From assembly GCF_000143765.1 (NCBI RefSeq), contig NZ_GL379770.1, forward strand, positions 956,903 through 1,020,902: a stretch of DNA of 64,000 nucleotides, written 5' to 3'. The translations under genes and the position numbers were made by a program. A model generated the notes under the pieces. That model did no database searches. It was not told the DNA's origin and saw nothing but the letters and a program-made list of their open reading frames with translations. Positions 26,716-35,459 of the stretch are shown here, piece by piece (within the stretch, counting starts at the first letter, position 1; every line of letters starts with the position of its first letter). Source of the stretch: Sphingobacterium spiritivorum ATCC 33861. GTDB taxonomy: Bacteria > Bacteroidota > Bacteroidia > Sphingobacteriales > Sphingobacteriaceae.

Positions 26716-29115
26716 TTATTTTTTAAGATATTTTTCTAAGAACTGATCCTGTTCCCACAAGAGGTGAAGAATATTTTCCTTGGCAGCATATCCATGTGAT
26801 TCTTTCGGAAGCAGCAGCATACGTACCGGTGCGCCCAGGTTTTTCAGTGCCTGAAAGTATCGTTCTGTTTGCAGTGTGAAAGTACCCGGATTGTTATCCG
26901 CTTCTCCATGTACCAATAACATAGGAGTTTTCATTTTATTTGCATTCATAAACGGTGACATCTCATTGTATACCTGAGGGACATCCCAGTAATTGCGTTG
27001 TTCATTCTGGAATCCGAATGGCGTCAGTGTTCTGTTATATGCACCACTGCGTGCTATACCTACTGCAAAAAGATTGGAATGTGTCAGCAGGTTGGCTGTC
27101 ATAAATGCTCCGTAAGAATGTCCGCCTACGCCCACACGACTACGATCTATATATCCGAGTTGGTCTACTGCATCGATAGCGGCTTCTGCATTGGCTACTA
27201 ATTGCGGAATAAAAGTGTCATTAGGCTCTTCCGTTCCTTCTCCGATGATCGGGAATGCGGCATCATCCAGGACAGCGTAGCCTTTGGTTACCCAATATAC
27301 AAATGATCCATAGTAAGGGAATGTAAATTCATTTGGGTTGGCTGTACTCATACCTGCTGTGTTTTTATCTTTATATTCAGCAGGGTAGGCCCAGATCAGC
27401 AAAGGCAATTTTTCTTTTTTTGTTCGGTCATAGCCGGCTGGCAGATAAAGTGTACCGGACAGGTCGACTCCGTCTTTACGTTTATAATTGATGACCTCTT
27501 TATGTACATCTTTGATACTTCCGAAAGGATTGGCAAATTGTGTCAGTGCCGATACTTTATTGTTTTTAATGTTTTTGATGAAGTAATTCGGATAGTCATT
27601 TTTAGACTGGAGCATGACCAGTATTTCGCCGGTTTTGGAATCCAGAATATCGTTGATATCTTCCTTCTGATCTTTCAGTTTGGATGTGTACAAACGTTTT
27701 GTTGCGAAGTTTTTAAGATCCAGTTCGTTTATAAACGGAAACTGTCCATATTTTGTATAACCGTCACCGATCCAGTACGTTTTACCATCTTTGATCTGAA
27801 GCACATTTCTGTCAAATTGATTGCGTTCTGTCTGTACTTTTCCGGGATCATTATATACGTCCTGAAAATTACGGTCATTAAAGAGTTTTGTTTCTCCGGT
27901 TTGCGGGTTCAGCAGATGTGTCTTTTGATTACGGGTGTCATACCAGCTTTCATACAGAAAAGCGTGTGTAGCATCTCCCCATAAGATACCGGCATATCTG
28001 TCTTTTGTTTTTGCCAATGGTTTAGGCTCAGAATTAAACGGTGCATCCCAGGTAAATACCTGATCACGGTATTCTACTTTTTTAGCCTGATCTCCTTCAT
28101 CCAGTGCCTGTGCAAAGTACAATGTCGAAGGCAGATCATCTCTCCAGCCCATAGCACGTTTGCCGGTACGGACAGAAGAAAATCCTTTGGGCATGATCTC
28201 TGTCAGTGGTACGTCATTTACTTTTTTGATTTCCTGACCATTCATATCATATACAATACTCTCCATAGGGAAGCGATTTAACGGCACAATATATGAGTAA
28301 GGTCTTTTGATTGTCGTCAGCATGATGTATTTGCCATCCGGAGAAAAAGAGGTCGAAGTGTAGATCGCAGCATTTTTAAATTTGGTTGCTGCGCCATTCA
28401 GGTCTACTTTAAAAAGTTCTGATGAAGCCAGAGTTTCAAAGTTAGTCTCATCTTTAGGGTTTTTCAGCAAATCCTGATAGGTTCTGTTTTGGGAAACTTT
28501 ACCATCACTTGTGGATACGGTTGGTCCTGCCGGAAGATCCTTTTTCTCATCCAGTAATGCAGGTCTGTTAGCCGGCAGTACATTTACTAACAGCGATTTT
28601 GAATCTCTGTACCAGGAGTACGGACTTCCGAGATTGGCATTAAGATTATCCGAAGTCAGTTTTTTAGCCTGAGCTGTTGCGAGATCGATGACCCACAGTT
28701 CCACACCTTTGGCAGTGGTATTTGTAAAGGCTAATGTTTTTCTGTCCGGTGAGAAAGATAAATTAGTGATTTTGGCCTGTTGAGGAAGTCCTTTTACTTG
28801 TGTTTCCGTTGCATCTTTTATTCTTTTGATTTTCAGATTGTAGTGATATACAGCTGTACTTGAAATATTGGTAATAGGATTGACCCGCAGACCGGCCAGT
28901 TTCATTTCTTCCTGACTGAGATCTTCAAGGGTTTTATAGGTAGGGCGGTAGGATAGGACCATCCACTCTTTTTTGCTATCCATAGAGACTGATGGCGGTC
29001 TGTCATATTCTGCAAGCTGTAATATTTCAGCAGATGGTTTCTGATAAGTGATACTCTCCTGAGCAAAACTAAAACTCGCCAGGCCTATAAAAAGTAAGGT
29101 AAGACGTTTTTTCAT
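26716..29115 (-). CDS. S9 family peptidase, S9D (glutamyl endopeptidase) type
   Basis: 799 residues from ATG at 29115 (MKKRLTLLFIGLASFSFAQ, a signal peptide); a 10-residue upstream extension breaks that signal and was not used. The N-terminal part is a beta-propeller, and the C-terminal part an alpha/beta hydrolase with the nucleophile in VGGHSYGAF (Ser about 667), Asp in VHGEADNNPG and His in KESHGYA. The stretch GIARSGAYNRTLTPFGFQNE is closely like plant chloroplast glutamyl endopeptidases (S9D), so cleavage after Glu is expected. Exported, probably periplasmic. Monocistronic. Confidence 0.9.
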   Translation of the reverse strand: MKKRLTLLFIGLASFSFAQESITYQKPSAEILQLAEYDRPPSVSMDSKKEWMVLSYRPTYKTLEDLSQEEMKLAGLRVNPITNISSTAVYHYNLKIKRIKDATETQVKGLPQQAKITNLSFSPDRKTLAFTNTTAKGVELWVIDLATAQAKKLTSDNLNANLGSPYSWYRDSKSLLVNVLPANRPALLDEKKDLPAGPTVSTSDGKVSQNRTYQDLLKNPKDETNFETLASSELFKVDLNGAATKFKNAAIYTSTSFSPDGKYIMLTTIKRPYSYIVPLNRFPMESIVYDMNGQEIKKVNDVPLTEIMPKGFSSVRTGKRAMGWRDDLPSTLYFAQALDEGDQAKKVEYRDQVFTWDAPFNSEPKPLAKTKDRYAGILWGDATHAFLYESWYDTRNQKTHLLNPQTGETKLFNDRNFQDVYNDPGKVQTERNQFDRNVLQIKDGKTYWIGDGYTKYGQFPFINELDLKNFATKRLYTSKLKDQKEDINDILDSKTGEILVMLQSKNDYPNYFIKNIKNNKVSALTQFANPFGSIKDVHKEVINYKRKDGVDLSGTLYLPAGYDRTKKEKLPLLIWAYPAEYKDKNTAGMSTANPNEFTFPYYGSFVYWVTKGYAVLDDAAFPIIGEGTEEPNDTFIPQLVANAEAAIDAVDQLGYIDRSRVGVGGHSYGAFMTANLLTHSNLFAVGIARSGAYNRTLTPFGFQNEQRNYWDVPQVYNEMSPFMNANKMKTPMLLVHGEADNNPGTFTLQTERYFQALKNLGAPVRMLLLPKESHGYAAKENILHLLWEQDQFLEKYLKK

Positions 29116-29420
29116 ATGTATATAAGTTGTTTTTCTAATGGTCATCCGTCAACTGGCGGATATGAATTGTATTCGTTCGTATTTCAAAAGCCCGGGTGAC
29201 AGGGACATCTCATAAATTTAAGAGTTATTTCAATCTCCGAAAATACTGATTTGATTTGATTTATAAAAGTAACATTGTTGCAATAAAATAAGAATAAAAT
29301 TACTGCCGAATAAGGGGCTGCAGAAAATGAAGCGAGGGTAGTTTGGTGTCAGAAAACACAAAAAAAAGAGAATACCCGATTGGATATCCTCTTATATTTC
29401 AATTAAATATAGTAATCTGC
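29116..29420. other. Intergenic region, 305 bases
   Basis: Between the S9 peptidase gene and dnaJ, both on the minus strand. It contains the dnaJ terminator (29360-29392) and, near 29144-29162, a short inverted repeat ATCCG-N8-CGGAT. No promoter with consensus match was seen. Confidence 0.5.
29360..29392 (-). terminator. Intrinsic terminator of grpE-dnaJ
   Basis: On the minus strand AGAGGATATCC pairs with GGGTATTCTCT (two G-U pairs) around a 4-base loop and is followed by eight T. Confidence 0.85.
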
Positions 29421-30569
29421 TTACTCAAAGTATTCTTTGATACGCTCAAAGAATGATTTTTCACTTCTTCCGGGCTGTGGTTTGAAATTCGGCGATTCTC
29501 TTAATTTTTCCAAAAGAGCTTTTTCTTCCGAAGAGACTGCCTTAGGTGTCCATACATTGACGTAGATCAGCTGATCTCCCTTATGGTAAGAATTTACTTC
29601 AGGAATACCTTTGCCTTTCAGGCGCAGGATTTTACCGCCCTGTGTTCCCGGGTCGATTTTGATCTTTGCTTTTCCATCTATAGTTGGAATTTCTACAGAT
29701 GTACCCAGCGCTGCATCTGCAAAGTTGATATACAGATCGTAGATCACATTGATTCCATCACGTTTCAGTTGCTCATGAGGAACTTCTTCTACCAGAATGA
29801 TCAGATCACCCGGTATACCGCCTCTGGGAGCTGCATTACCTTTTCCACTCATGGAAAGTTGCATACCTTCACTTACACCTGCAGGAATATTGATCGAGAT
29901 TGTTTCCTCTCCTCTTGTCAGTCCTTCACCTTTACAGGTTGTACATTTGGCAGTGATCTCTACACCTTCACCGTTACAGGTCGGACAGGTACTTGTCGTC
30001 TGCATCTGACCCAATATCGTATTGGTAACGCGTCTTACAGAACCTGATCCTCCACAGGTATTACAGGTGTGATAAGAAGATTTATCTTTAGCTCCTGTAC
30101 CGTTACATGTAGTACAGCTTACCTGTTTGTTTACTTTTACTTTTTTCTCAACTCCCTTGGCTATTTCATCCAATGTGAGTTTTACTTTGATGCGTAGATT
30201 AGTACCTTTCTGTACACGTCTGCCACCGCCTCCGCGTGAACCACCTCCAAAGAAACTTTCGAAAGGGTTACCGCCTCCGAAAATATCACCAAACTGACTG
30301 AATATGTCATCCATATTCATACCGCCACCGCCAAATCCGGAAGCCGAATTGCCGGCATGACCGAATTGGTCGTAACGCTGCCGCTTTTCCGGGTTACTCA
30401 GTATTTCGTAAGCCTCAGCGGCTTCTTTAAATTTTTCTTCAGCCTCTTTATTATCCGGATTTTTGTCCGGGTGATATTTGATGGCCAGTTTACGGTATGC
30501 AGACTTGATCTCCGAAGCATCTGCTCCGCGTGCCACGCCTAATACATCATAATAATCTCTTTTTGACAT
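29421..30569 (-). CDS. dnaJ: Chaperone protein DnaJ
   Basis: 382 residues. J domain with HPD motif (YHPDKNPDN), a Gly/Phe-rich stretch ([21 protein letters not shown] and following), four CxxCxGxG zinc-binding repeats ([32 protein letters not shown]) and C-terminal substrate-binding domains. It delivers unfolded proteins to DnaK and stimulates its ATPase. It follows grpE by 11 bases; dnaK is not in the window. Confidence 0.97.
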   Translation of the reverse strand: MSKRDYYDVLGVARGADASEIKSAYRKLAIKYHPDKNPDNKEAEEKFKEAAEAYEILSNPEKRQRYDQFGHAGNSASGFGGGGMNMDDIFSQFGDIFGGGNPFESFFGGGSRGGGGRRVQKGTNLRIKVKLTLDEIAKGVEKKVKVNKQVSCTTCNGTGAKDKSSYHTCNTCGGSGSVRRVTNTILGQMQTTSTCPTCNGEGVEITAKCTTCKGEGLTRGEETISINIPAGVSEGMQLSMSGKGNAAPRGGIPGDLIILVEEVPHEQLKRDGINVIYDLYINFADAALGTSVEIPTIDGKAKIKIDPGTQGGKILRLKGKGIPEVNSYHKGDQLIYVNVWTPKAVSSEEKALLEKLRESPNFKPQPGRSEKSFFERIKEYFE

Positions 30570-30580
30570 CGTCTTCCTTA

Positions 30581-31126
30581 TTATTTTCCTACTACCACTT
30601 TTGCATAACGGATTACTTTGTCGTTGAGATAGTAGCCTTTCTCAATTACATCCACGACTTTATCTTTGAGGTCTGCAGAAGGAGCAGGGATTGATGTGAT
30701 AGCTTCCTGAAGGTCTGCATCAAAAGGTTGTCCGAGGACATCCATCTCTTTTAATCCTTCCTGTTCCAGTGTTTTTCTGAATTTATTATTGACCAGATCA
30801 ATACCTTCTTTCACAGATTGTACATCCTGAGCTGTTTCCATGGATTTCAGTGCACGGTCAAAATCGTCCAGTACAGATAGTAATTTAGCGATAACATCTT
30901 TACCTGCTGATTGGATCAGTTCTACACGTTCTCTTGAAGTACGTTTTTTGTAGTTGTCAAATTCAGCAAACAGACGGGTGTATTTATCCTGTGCATTTGC
31001 TAACTGTTGTTCCAATGTTACCTCATTTGCTGTGTTTTCTGCTTGTTCACCAGAAGTGTTTTCAATGGGTTGATTTTCTTCTTGCGGAGCTTCCTGCTCA
31101 CCATTTATATGTTCTTTTTCACTCAT
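30581..31126 (-). CDS. grpE: Nucleotide exchange factor GrpE
   Basis: 181 residues. An acidic, poorly ordered N-terminus ([19 protein letters not shown]) leads into the long coiled coil ([21 protein letters not shown]) and the C-terminal beta wing with [11 protein letters not shown] and [20 protein letters not shown]. It releases ADP from DnaK. First gene of grpE-dnaJ. Confidence 0.96.
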   Translation of the reverse strand: MSEKEHINGEQEAPQEENQPIENTSGEQAENTANEVTLEQQLANAQDKYTRLFAEFDNYKKRTSRERVELIQSAGKDVIAKLLSVLDDFDRALKSMETAQDVQSVKEGIDLVNNKFRKTLEQEGLKEMDVLGQPFDADLQEAITSIPAPSADLKDKVVDVIEKGYYLNDKVIRYAKVVVGK

Positions 31127-31201
31127 GATCGCTATAGAATATAATAATACTTTAAGTTGTTAAAATACCTGCTGATGCTGGCTCAAAGTTGTTGCCAAAC
31201 G

Positions 31202-31258
31202 AAAAAAATCCGACAGCTTGTCAGTTTAAATTAAAATGAACTAACAAACTGTCGGATT
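31202..31258 (-). terminator. Intrinsic terminator of the acyl-CoA reductase-ftsE operon
   Basis: On the minus strand AATCCGACAG pairs with CTGTCGGATT, with additional inner pairing (TTGT with ACAA, AGTT with AACT), followed by a T-run. It separates ftsE from grpE. Confidence 0.85.
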
Positions 31259-31288
31259 ACAGTCTTTTATGTCATGTCGTCAGTGCGA

Positions 31289-31969
31289 CTATATTTCCAC
31301 ATTGTCATGCAATGCGCCATCCGAAGTTTTGAGGATGCGGGCAGGCATATTGCGTATGATCTGGTAATCGTGTGTAGCCATCAGCACAGCAGTACCTGAA
31401 GAGGCAATGTCACGCAGCAACAACACAATTTCTTCAGATGTGGCAGGGTCAAGGTTTCCGGTAGGCTCATCCGCCAGAATAATCTCCGGATTGTTCAGCA
31501 GTGCTCTTGCAATAACGACACGTTGCTGCTCTCCTCCGGATAGTTCATGCGGCATTTTCTTTAATTTAGAGCGCAAACCTACTTTTTCCAGTACATCCAG
31601 CATTCTGCCCTGAATCAATCCTTTATCTGTCCATCCGGTAGCTTTGAGTGCAAATTCCAGATTCTTTTCAATAGTACGATCATTAAGAAGGTGAAAATCC
31701 TGAAAGACAATGCCCAATTTACGTCTGAGGTAAGGTACATCATTGTCATGTAGCTTTCTCAGGTCGAATCCTGCTACCATTCCTTCTCCGTTGCCAATGT
31801 AAAGATCTCCGTAGATAATCTTCAGCAAACTACTTTTACCACTACCGGACTGACCGATAAGGTAAAGGAATTCCCCCTGATCTATTTTGAGATTGACATT
31901 GGACAGAACTAAATGTTTTTGTTGGTAGATATCAACGTTTTTGAGCGTAATTACGGTATTTCCTATCAT
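31289..31969 (-). CDS. ftsE: Cell division ATP-binding protein FtsE
   Basis: 226 residues. ABC ATPase with Walker A GQSGSGKSSLLK, Q-loop IVFQDFHLL, signature LSGGEQQRV, Walker B IILADEPTGNLD and a switch His in MATHDYQI. Length and motifs fit FtsE, which with FtsX activates peptidoglycan hydrolases at the septum. No ftsX lies next to it; in this window ftsE follows a 67-residue protein (8-base gap) and an acyl-CoA reductase gene. Confidence 0.9.
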   Translation of the reverse strand: MIGNTVITLKNVDIYQQKHLVLSNVNLKIDQGEFLYLIGQSGSGKSSLLKIIYGDLYIGNGEGMVAGFDLRKLHDNDVPYLRRKLGIVFQDFHLLNDRTIEKNLEFALKATGWTDKGLIQGRMLDVLEKVGLRSKLKKMPHELSGGEQQRVVIARALLNNPEIILADEPTGNLDPATSEEIVLLLRDIASSGTAVLMATHDYQIIRNMPARILKTSDGALHDNVEI

Positions 31970-31976
31970 CTTATGC

Positions 31977-32180
31977 TTATAATTCTAATTTCTTAATCTG
32001 ACCAAAGGGAAGCTCCTGCACAATCTCCATAATATATGCTGCCTTATCCCCAAGACCAATTTTTTCTAAAGATTTGTCGGGTCTATCGACTCTAAAGTAA
32101 GCCAGCAGCGTAAACTCATCGTCTCTGAGTTGTACGTAGTCCGGTATTTTAGCGACTCCTTTTACTTTAACGATATACAT
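31977..32180 (-). CDS. Small conserved protein of unknown function
   Basis: 67 residues, acidic/hydrophobic mix: IVKVKGVAKIPDYVQLRDDEFTL, then YFRVDRPDKSLEKIGLGDKA and IMEIVQELPFGQIKKLEL. No recognised domain and no signal or membrane segment. The 7-base gap to ftsE and its position between the acyl-CoA reductase and ftsE suggest cotranscription. Not clearly linked to cell division by sequence. Confidence 0.7.
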   Translation of the reverse strand: MYIVKVKGVAKIPDYVQLRDDEFTLLAYFRVDRPDKSLEKIGLGDKAAYIMEIVQELPFGQIKKLEL

Positions 32181-32242
32181 ATCTATACAAAGTTAGAATT
32201 TTTTGATAAACCTGACTTATGAATACTAAAATAAAGCTATCC

Positions 32243-33256
32243 TTAAGCGTTTGCAAATAAAAACTCCAGCGTGTTAACTCCATCTGCATAATCATCCAAC
32301 GCAGGGCACTGACTGCCTCCTAAAGCAAACAACGGTACATTGACCTGAAGATCAAGTGCCGATGTGACACATTGAATCTGCTCCGCATGCTGATGGAGAT
32401 AGTTCTCTGCATCTGCTATATTGTCATATTCTTCATAGAAAACAACTGCAAGAGGGGAGGCTGTACGTGTGTCCTCCTTCAGCAAAACAAATCCGTTGTC
32501 ATAATGTTTATCCCGGTTGATGAGGTATAAGGATTTGTTGTAATCATAGTTGTTTACATATTTATGATGCTGCTGTATAGCCCCAAATGATGCTATTCCT
32601 TCAAATAAATGTGCTACATCATAACCTTTCGGGATCAGTATCTTGGATACGGAGCGACATCCTAACCCAAAATAATCAAAGATATCATGTCCCAGACCTT
32701 CCAGTTGCTCTTTTGTCTCCGATCCTGAAATTACCGCTACAGAGTTTCTGTTTTTACGGATAATATGTGGTTTTTTACCAAAATAATATTCAAAGTAGCG
32801 GGAGCTGTTGTCACTGCCTGTGGCGATGACCAGATCGAAATCTGAAAGTCTTTCTGCAATGTGTATAGCATCGGAGAAACGCGGCTCGATTGTAGTCAGC
32901 AGCTGTAAAACGGCTGAAGTAAGTCCTGCATCATCGGATGAGACCTTTATCTGAGCCCTGAATCCGGCAATAAGGACACACAGAATATCATGGAAGCCTA
33001 CTAAAGGTATATTTCCGGCCAATACCATTCCCACAGTTTTATCAGTAGTAATATCGGGATAGGGAGCCAGCCAGTTGCTGAGCTGTTCTGTAGTCAGATT
33101 ATTCGCAATGGCAGTCACGGCATTCTGAACATTGGATACTGTATACCATGCGTTTCTGGTCTCTGCTCTTGTTATTATCTCTGAAAATTCTGAAGAGGGA
33201 TTCAGGAGCTGCTTTCCCAGCTCAGCAAATGCATGAATGCGTTGTTCTTTTGTCAA
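32243..33256 (-). CDS. LuxC-type acyl-CoA reductase
   Basis: 337 residues of the acyl-CoA reductase family (PF05893). Visible features: a Rossmann-like start VGMVLAGNIPLVGFHDILCVL, FDLVIATGSDNSSRYFEYYFGKKPHI, RKNRNSVAVISGSE, and the catalytic-Cys region FGLGCRSVSKILIPKGYD. It reduces fatty acyl groups to aldehydes with NADPH. It faces a 4Fe-4S ferredoxin gene divergently, and this neighbour pair is common in the phylum as I recall. The operon continues with a 67-residue protein and ftsE. Confidence 0.88.
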   Translation of the reverse strand: MTKEQRIHAFAELGKQLLNPSSEFSEIITRAETRNAWYTVSNVQNAVTAIANNLTTEQLSNWLAPYPDITTDKTVGMVLAGNIPLVGFHDILCVLIAGFRAQIKVSSDDAGLTSAVLQLLTTIEPRFSDAIHIAERLSDFDLVIATGSDNSSRYFEYYFGKKPHIIRKNRNSVAVISGSETKEQLEGLGHDIFDYFGLGCRSVSKILIPKGYDVAHLFEGIASFGAIQQHHKYVNNYDYNKSLYLINRDKHYDNGFVLLKEDTRTASPLAVVFYEEYDNIADAENYLHQHAEQIQCVTSALDLQVNVPLFALGGSQCPALDDYADGVNTLEFLFANA

Positions 33257-33367
33257 AATCTTTAATTCTTATATGTTAAAAACATCAAATTGTCATATCT
33301 TTGTCGCAGCAAAGGATTCACTTACTGAATATTACTTTAATTCTATACGATTAAAAATCTAATGTAT

Positions 33368-33375
33368 TATCTTTG
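33368..33375 (+). promoter_or_regulatory. Ferredoxin gene -7 box
   Basis: TATCTTTG matches the Bacteroidota -7 consensus exactly. A second exact match, TATCTTTG, is at 33296-33303. No clear TTTG is found about 19 bases upstream of either. Confidence 0.5.
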
Positions 33376-33417
33376 CAATGCAAAAATAGTTTATTTATCA
33401 TAATTGAGAGGTTATAA

Positions 33418-33768
33418 ATGGCAATTAAAATTACAGACGAATGTATTAATTGTGGTGCTTGTGAACCAGAGTGCCCGAATAATGCAATATATGATGCAGG
33501 AGTAAGCTGGAAATTTTCGGAAGGAACTTCTTTGGACGGGGTTATCGATTTTGGAGATGGTGTTACATTGGATGCTAACGAAACACAGGATGCCATATCT
33601 AATGAGGTTTATTATATCGTCTCTGATAAGTGTACGGAATGTGTAGGTTTTCATGATGAACCACAGTGCGCAGCAGTATGTCCGGTAGATTGTTGTGTGG
33701 ATGATGAAGATATCAGAGAGACAGAAGAAGAGTTACTGGCTAAGAAAGCGTGGCTCCACGGCGAATAA
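33418..33768 (+). CDS. 4Fe-4S dicluster ferredoxin
   Basis: 116 residues with two cluster-binding sets: CINCGACEPECPNNA and CTECVGFHDEPQCAAVCPVDCC. The spacing of the second set (CxxC then an insertion before CxxxCP) is typical of the 2x[4Fe-4S] ferredoxins of this phylum. It likely carries electrons in the cytoplasm. Divergent from the acyl-CoA reductase gene. Confidence 0.93.
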   Translation: MAIKITDECINCGACEPECPNNAIYDAGVSWKFSEGTSLDGVIDFGDGVTLDANETQDAISNEVYYIVSDKCTECVGFHDEPQCAAVCPVDCCVDDEDIRETEEELLAKKAWLHGE

Positions 33769-33792
33769 TAAAGATTTTATCTATTTGTATAT

Positions 33793-33826
33793 AAAAGGCT
33801 TATTTCTAATGAGATAAGTCTTTTTT
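33793..33826 (+). terminator. Intrinsic terminator
   Basis: AAAAGGCTTAT and ATAAGTCTTTT arms (one G-U pair) and a following T-run 25 bases after the ferredoxin stop. Confidence 0.75.
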
Positions 33827-33894
33827 ATTGCCCCTGTTTTTTATCAACTTGCAATAAAATAATGTACGGTAAAAGGGATAATCCGCGAATAAAG

Positions 33895-33925
33895 TTTGTC
33901 GGTACTGCCATATTTTTTATTTTTG
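33895..33925 (+). promoter_or_regulatory. Symporter promoter
   Basis: TTTG (33895-33898), a 19-base gap, then TATTTTTG (33918-33925) gives the full Bacteroidota pattern. The start codon is 28 bases downstream. Confidence 0.75.
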
Positions 33926-33953
33926 TTCATTAAATAACCTTAATAAATACTGA

Positions 33954-35390
33954 ATGTTTAAATCAAAAATGGGTCTTTTGACCTTTGCAGTTCTTTCAAT
34001 AGCCACTATATTAACAGTTATCTACGAGTTTAATTGGGTGAGTATTTCTCCTGATGTAATGATGGTAGTTCGGTGGGTTGTTGGGGTTGTTTTAGTTATT
34101 AATGCTTTTCAACGTAAGAATCTTACCTCATGGATTCTTACCTGTATGATTCTTGGAATTTTTGTAGGAATAGATTTTCCTAATTTTGCAATTGCTTTAC
34201 AGCCTTTGAGCAAGGGATTTATCAAATTGGTGAAAACCATTGTTGGTCCTATTCTATTTGCGACATTAGTCTATGGGATTGCCGGGCATTCGGATTTGAA
34301 GCAGGTAGGTCGTATGGCCTGGAAATCCATGCTTTATTTCTTTTGTGCTACTACCTGTGCTATTTTTATAGGATTGGCAGCCATCAATATTACACATGCA
34401 GGTGTAGGTATAGATATACAGCATATGCCACATGAAGAACTTCCTGTAAAGAAGGAAAATCCGGACCAGAACTCACTGGATCATTTGCCGGAAAATGTAC
34501 ATGGCGTATTTAAGTTTACCGCATTTTTCAGAGACCTGTTTCCGGAGAATATTGTAAAATCAGTGTATGAAAATCAGGTCTTACAGATTGTCGTGTTCTC
34601 CGTACTGTTTGGTATAGGTCTGGCTTTGGTAGAAGAAAAGAAACGAAAGCCGCTGGTCAATTTTACGGAAAGTCTTTCCGAAGCGATGTTTAAGTTTACC
34701 AATATCATCATGTATTTTGCTCCTGTCGGGGTGGGAGCAGCGATGGCTTATACTGTAGGGCATCTTGGAGTCGATATACTCAAGAATCTGTTTATGTTGC
34801 TTGCAACATTGTATATGGCGCTCATATTCTTCCTGCTTTTGGTATTGCTCCCTGTGGCATTATACCTCAAAATACCTGTCATGAAGTTTATTAATGCGAT
34901 CAAGGAACCGGTATCCATTGCGTTTGCAACGACCAGTTCGGATGCGGCATTGCCTAAAGCGATGAGCGCGATGGAGCGCTTTGGTGTTCCCCGCCGTATC
35001 GTTTCCTTTGTAATTCCTACAGGATATAGTTTCAATCTGGATGGTACTTCACTCTACCTGTCCTTAGCAGCTATTTTTGTAGCACAGGCAGCAGGTATGC
35101 ATTTATCATTTGGGCAACAGTTAATGATTGCGTTTACGCTGATGATTACTTCCAAAGGAGTAGCAGCAGTGCCTCGGGCGTCACTGATCATCCTGATTGC
35201 TACTGCAGATCAGTTTGGTCTTCCGGTATTTGTCATCGCCGCTATATTAGGTATTGATGAGTTAATGGATATGGCGCGTACCTCTGTCAATGTGATCGGT
35301 AACTGTCTGGCTACCGTGGTGGTTGCAAAGTGGGAAGGGGAGTTTGATGAAGAAGCACCTTATCGTACTGATGATCCGGATGCACTTTAG
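33954..35390 (+). CDS. Dicarboxylate/amino acid:cation symporter (DAACS family)
   Basis: 478 residues, eight core helices plus extra N-terminal helices (residues 8-25 and 35-55). Family signatures: ATTSSDAALPKAM (serine-rich re-entrant hairpin HP1 region), PTGYSFNLDGTSLY (the NMDGT motif as NLDGT) and TSKGVAAVPRASLII (HP2). These transport aspartate, glutamate or C4-dicarboxylates with Na+ or H+. An extended loop with many charges between the second and third core helices is notable (HMPHEELPVKKENPDQNS). Converges with rpoN on a strong palindromic terminator. Confidence 0.9.
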   Translation: MFKSKMGLLTFAVLSIATILTVIYEFNWVSISPDVMMVVRWVVGVVLVINAFQRKNLTSWILTCMILGIFVGIDFPNFAIALQPLSKGFIKLVKTIVGPILFATLVYGIAGHSDLKQVGRMAWKSMLYFFCATTCAIFIGLAAINITHAGVGIDIQHMPHEELPVKKENPDQNSLDHLPENVHGVFKFTAFFRDLFPENIVKSVYENQVLQIVVFSVLFGIGLALVEEKKRKPLVNFTESLSEAMFKFTNIIMYFAPVGVGAAMAYTVGHLGVDILKNLFMLLATLYMALIFFLLLVLLPVALYLKIPVMKFINAIKEPVSIAFATTSSDAALPKAMSAMERFGVPRRIVSFVIPTGYSFNLDGTSLYLSLAAIFVAQAAGMHLSFGQQLMIAFTLMITSKGVAAVPRASLIILIATADQFGLPVFVIAAILGIDELMDMARTSVNVIGNCLATVVVAKWEGEFDEEAPYRTDDPDAL

Positions 35391-35411
35391 GTGTTATTCT
35401 GAATATAAGAT

Positions 35412-35458
35412 AAAGTGGAATGCCCAAAAAAGTCTGACTTTTTTGGGCATTCCACTTT
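35412..35458. terminator. 47-base near-perfect palindromic terminator
   Basis: Two 23-base arms (35412-35434 and 35436-35458) are perfect reverse complements about a single central base, beginning AAAGTGGAATGCCC. Each end is followed by an A/T run on its strand, so it terminates both the symporter and rpoN. Such length of perfect pairing is unusual for a terminator. Confidence 0.9.
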
Positions 35459-35459
35459 T

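Noticed and set aside
27502..27984. A 160-residue open frame antisense to the S9 peptidase gene
   Set aside because: It lies fully within a conserved gene and has no recognisable motif.
29583..30047. A 154-residue open frame antisense to dnaJ
   Set aside because: It is the mirror of a Cys/Gly-rich coding region and shows low-complexity sequence, not a protein domain.
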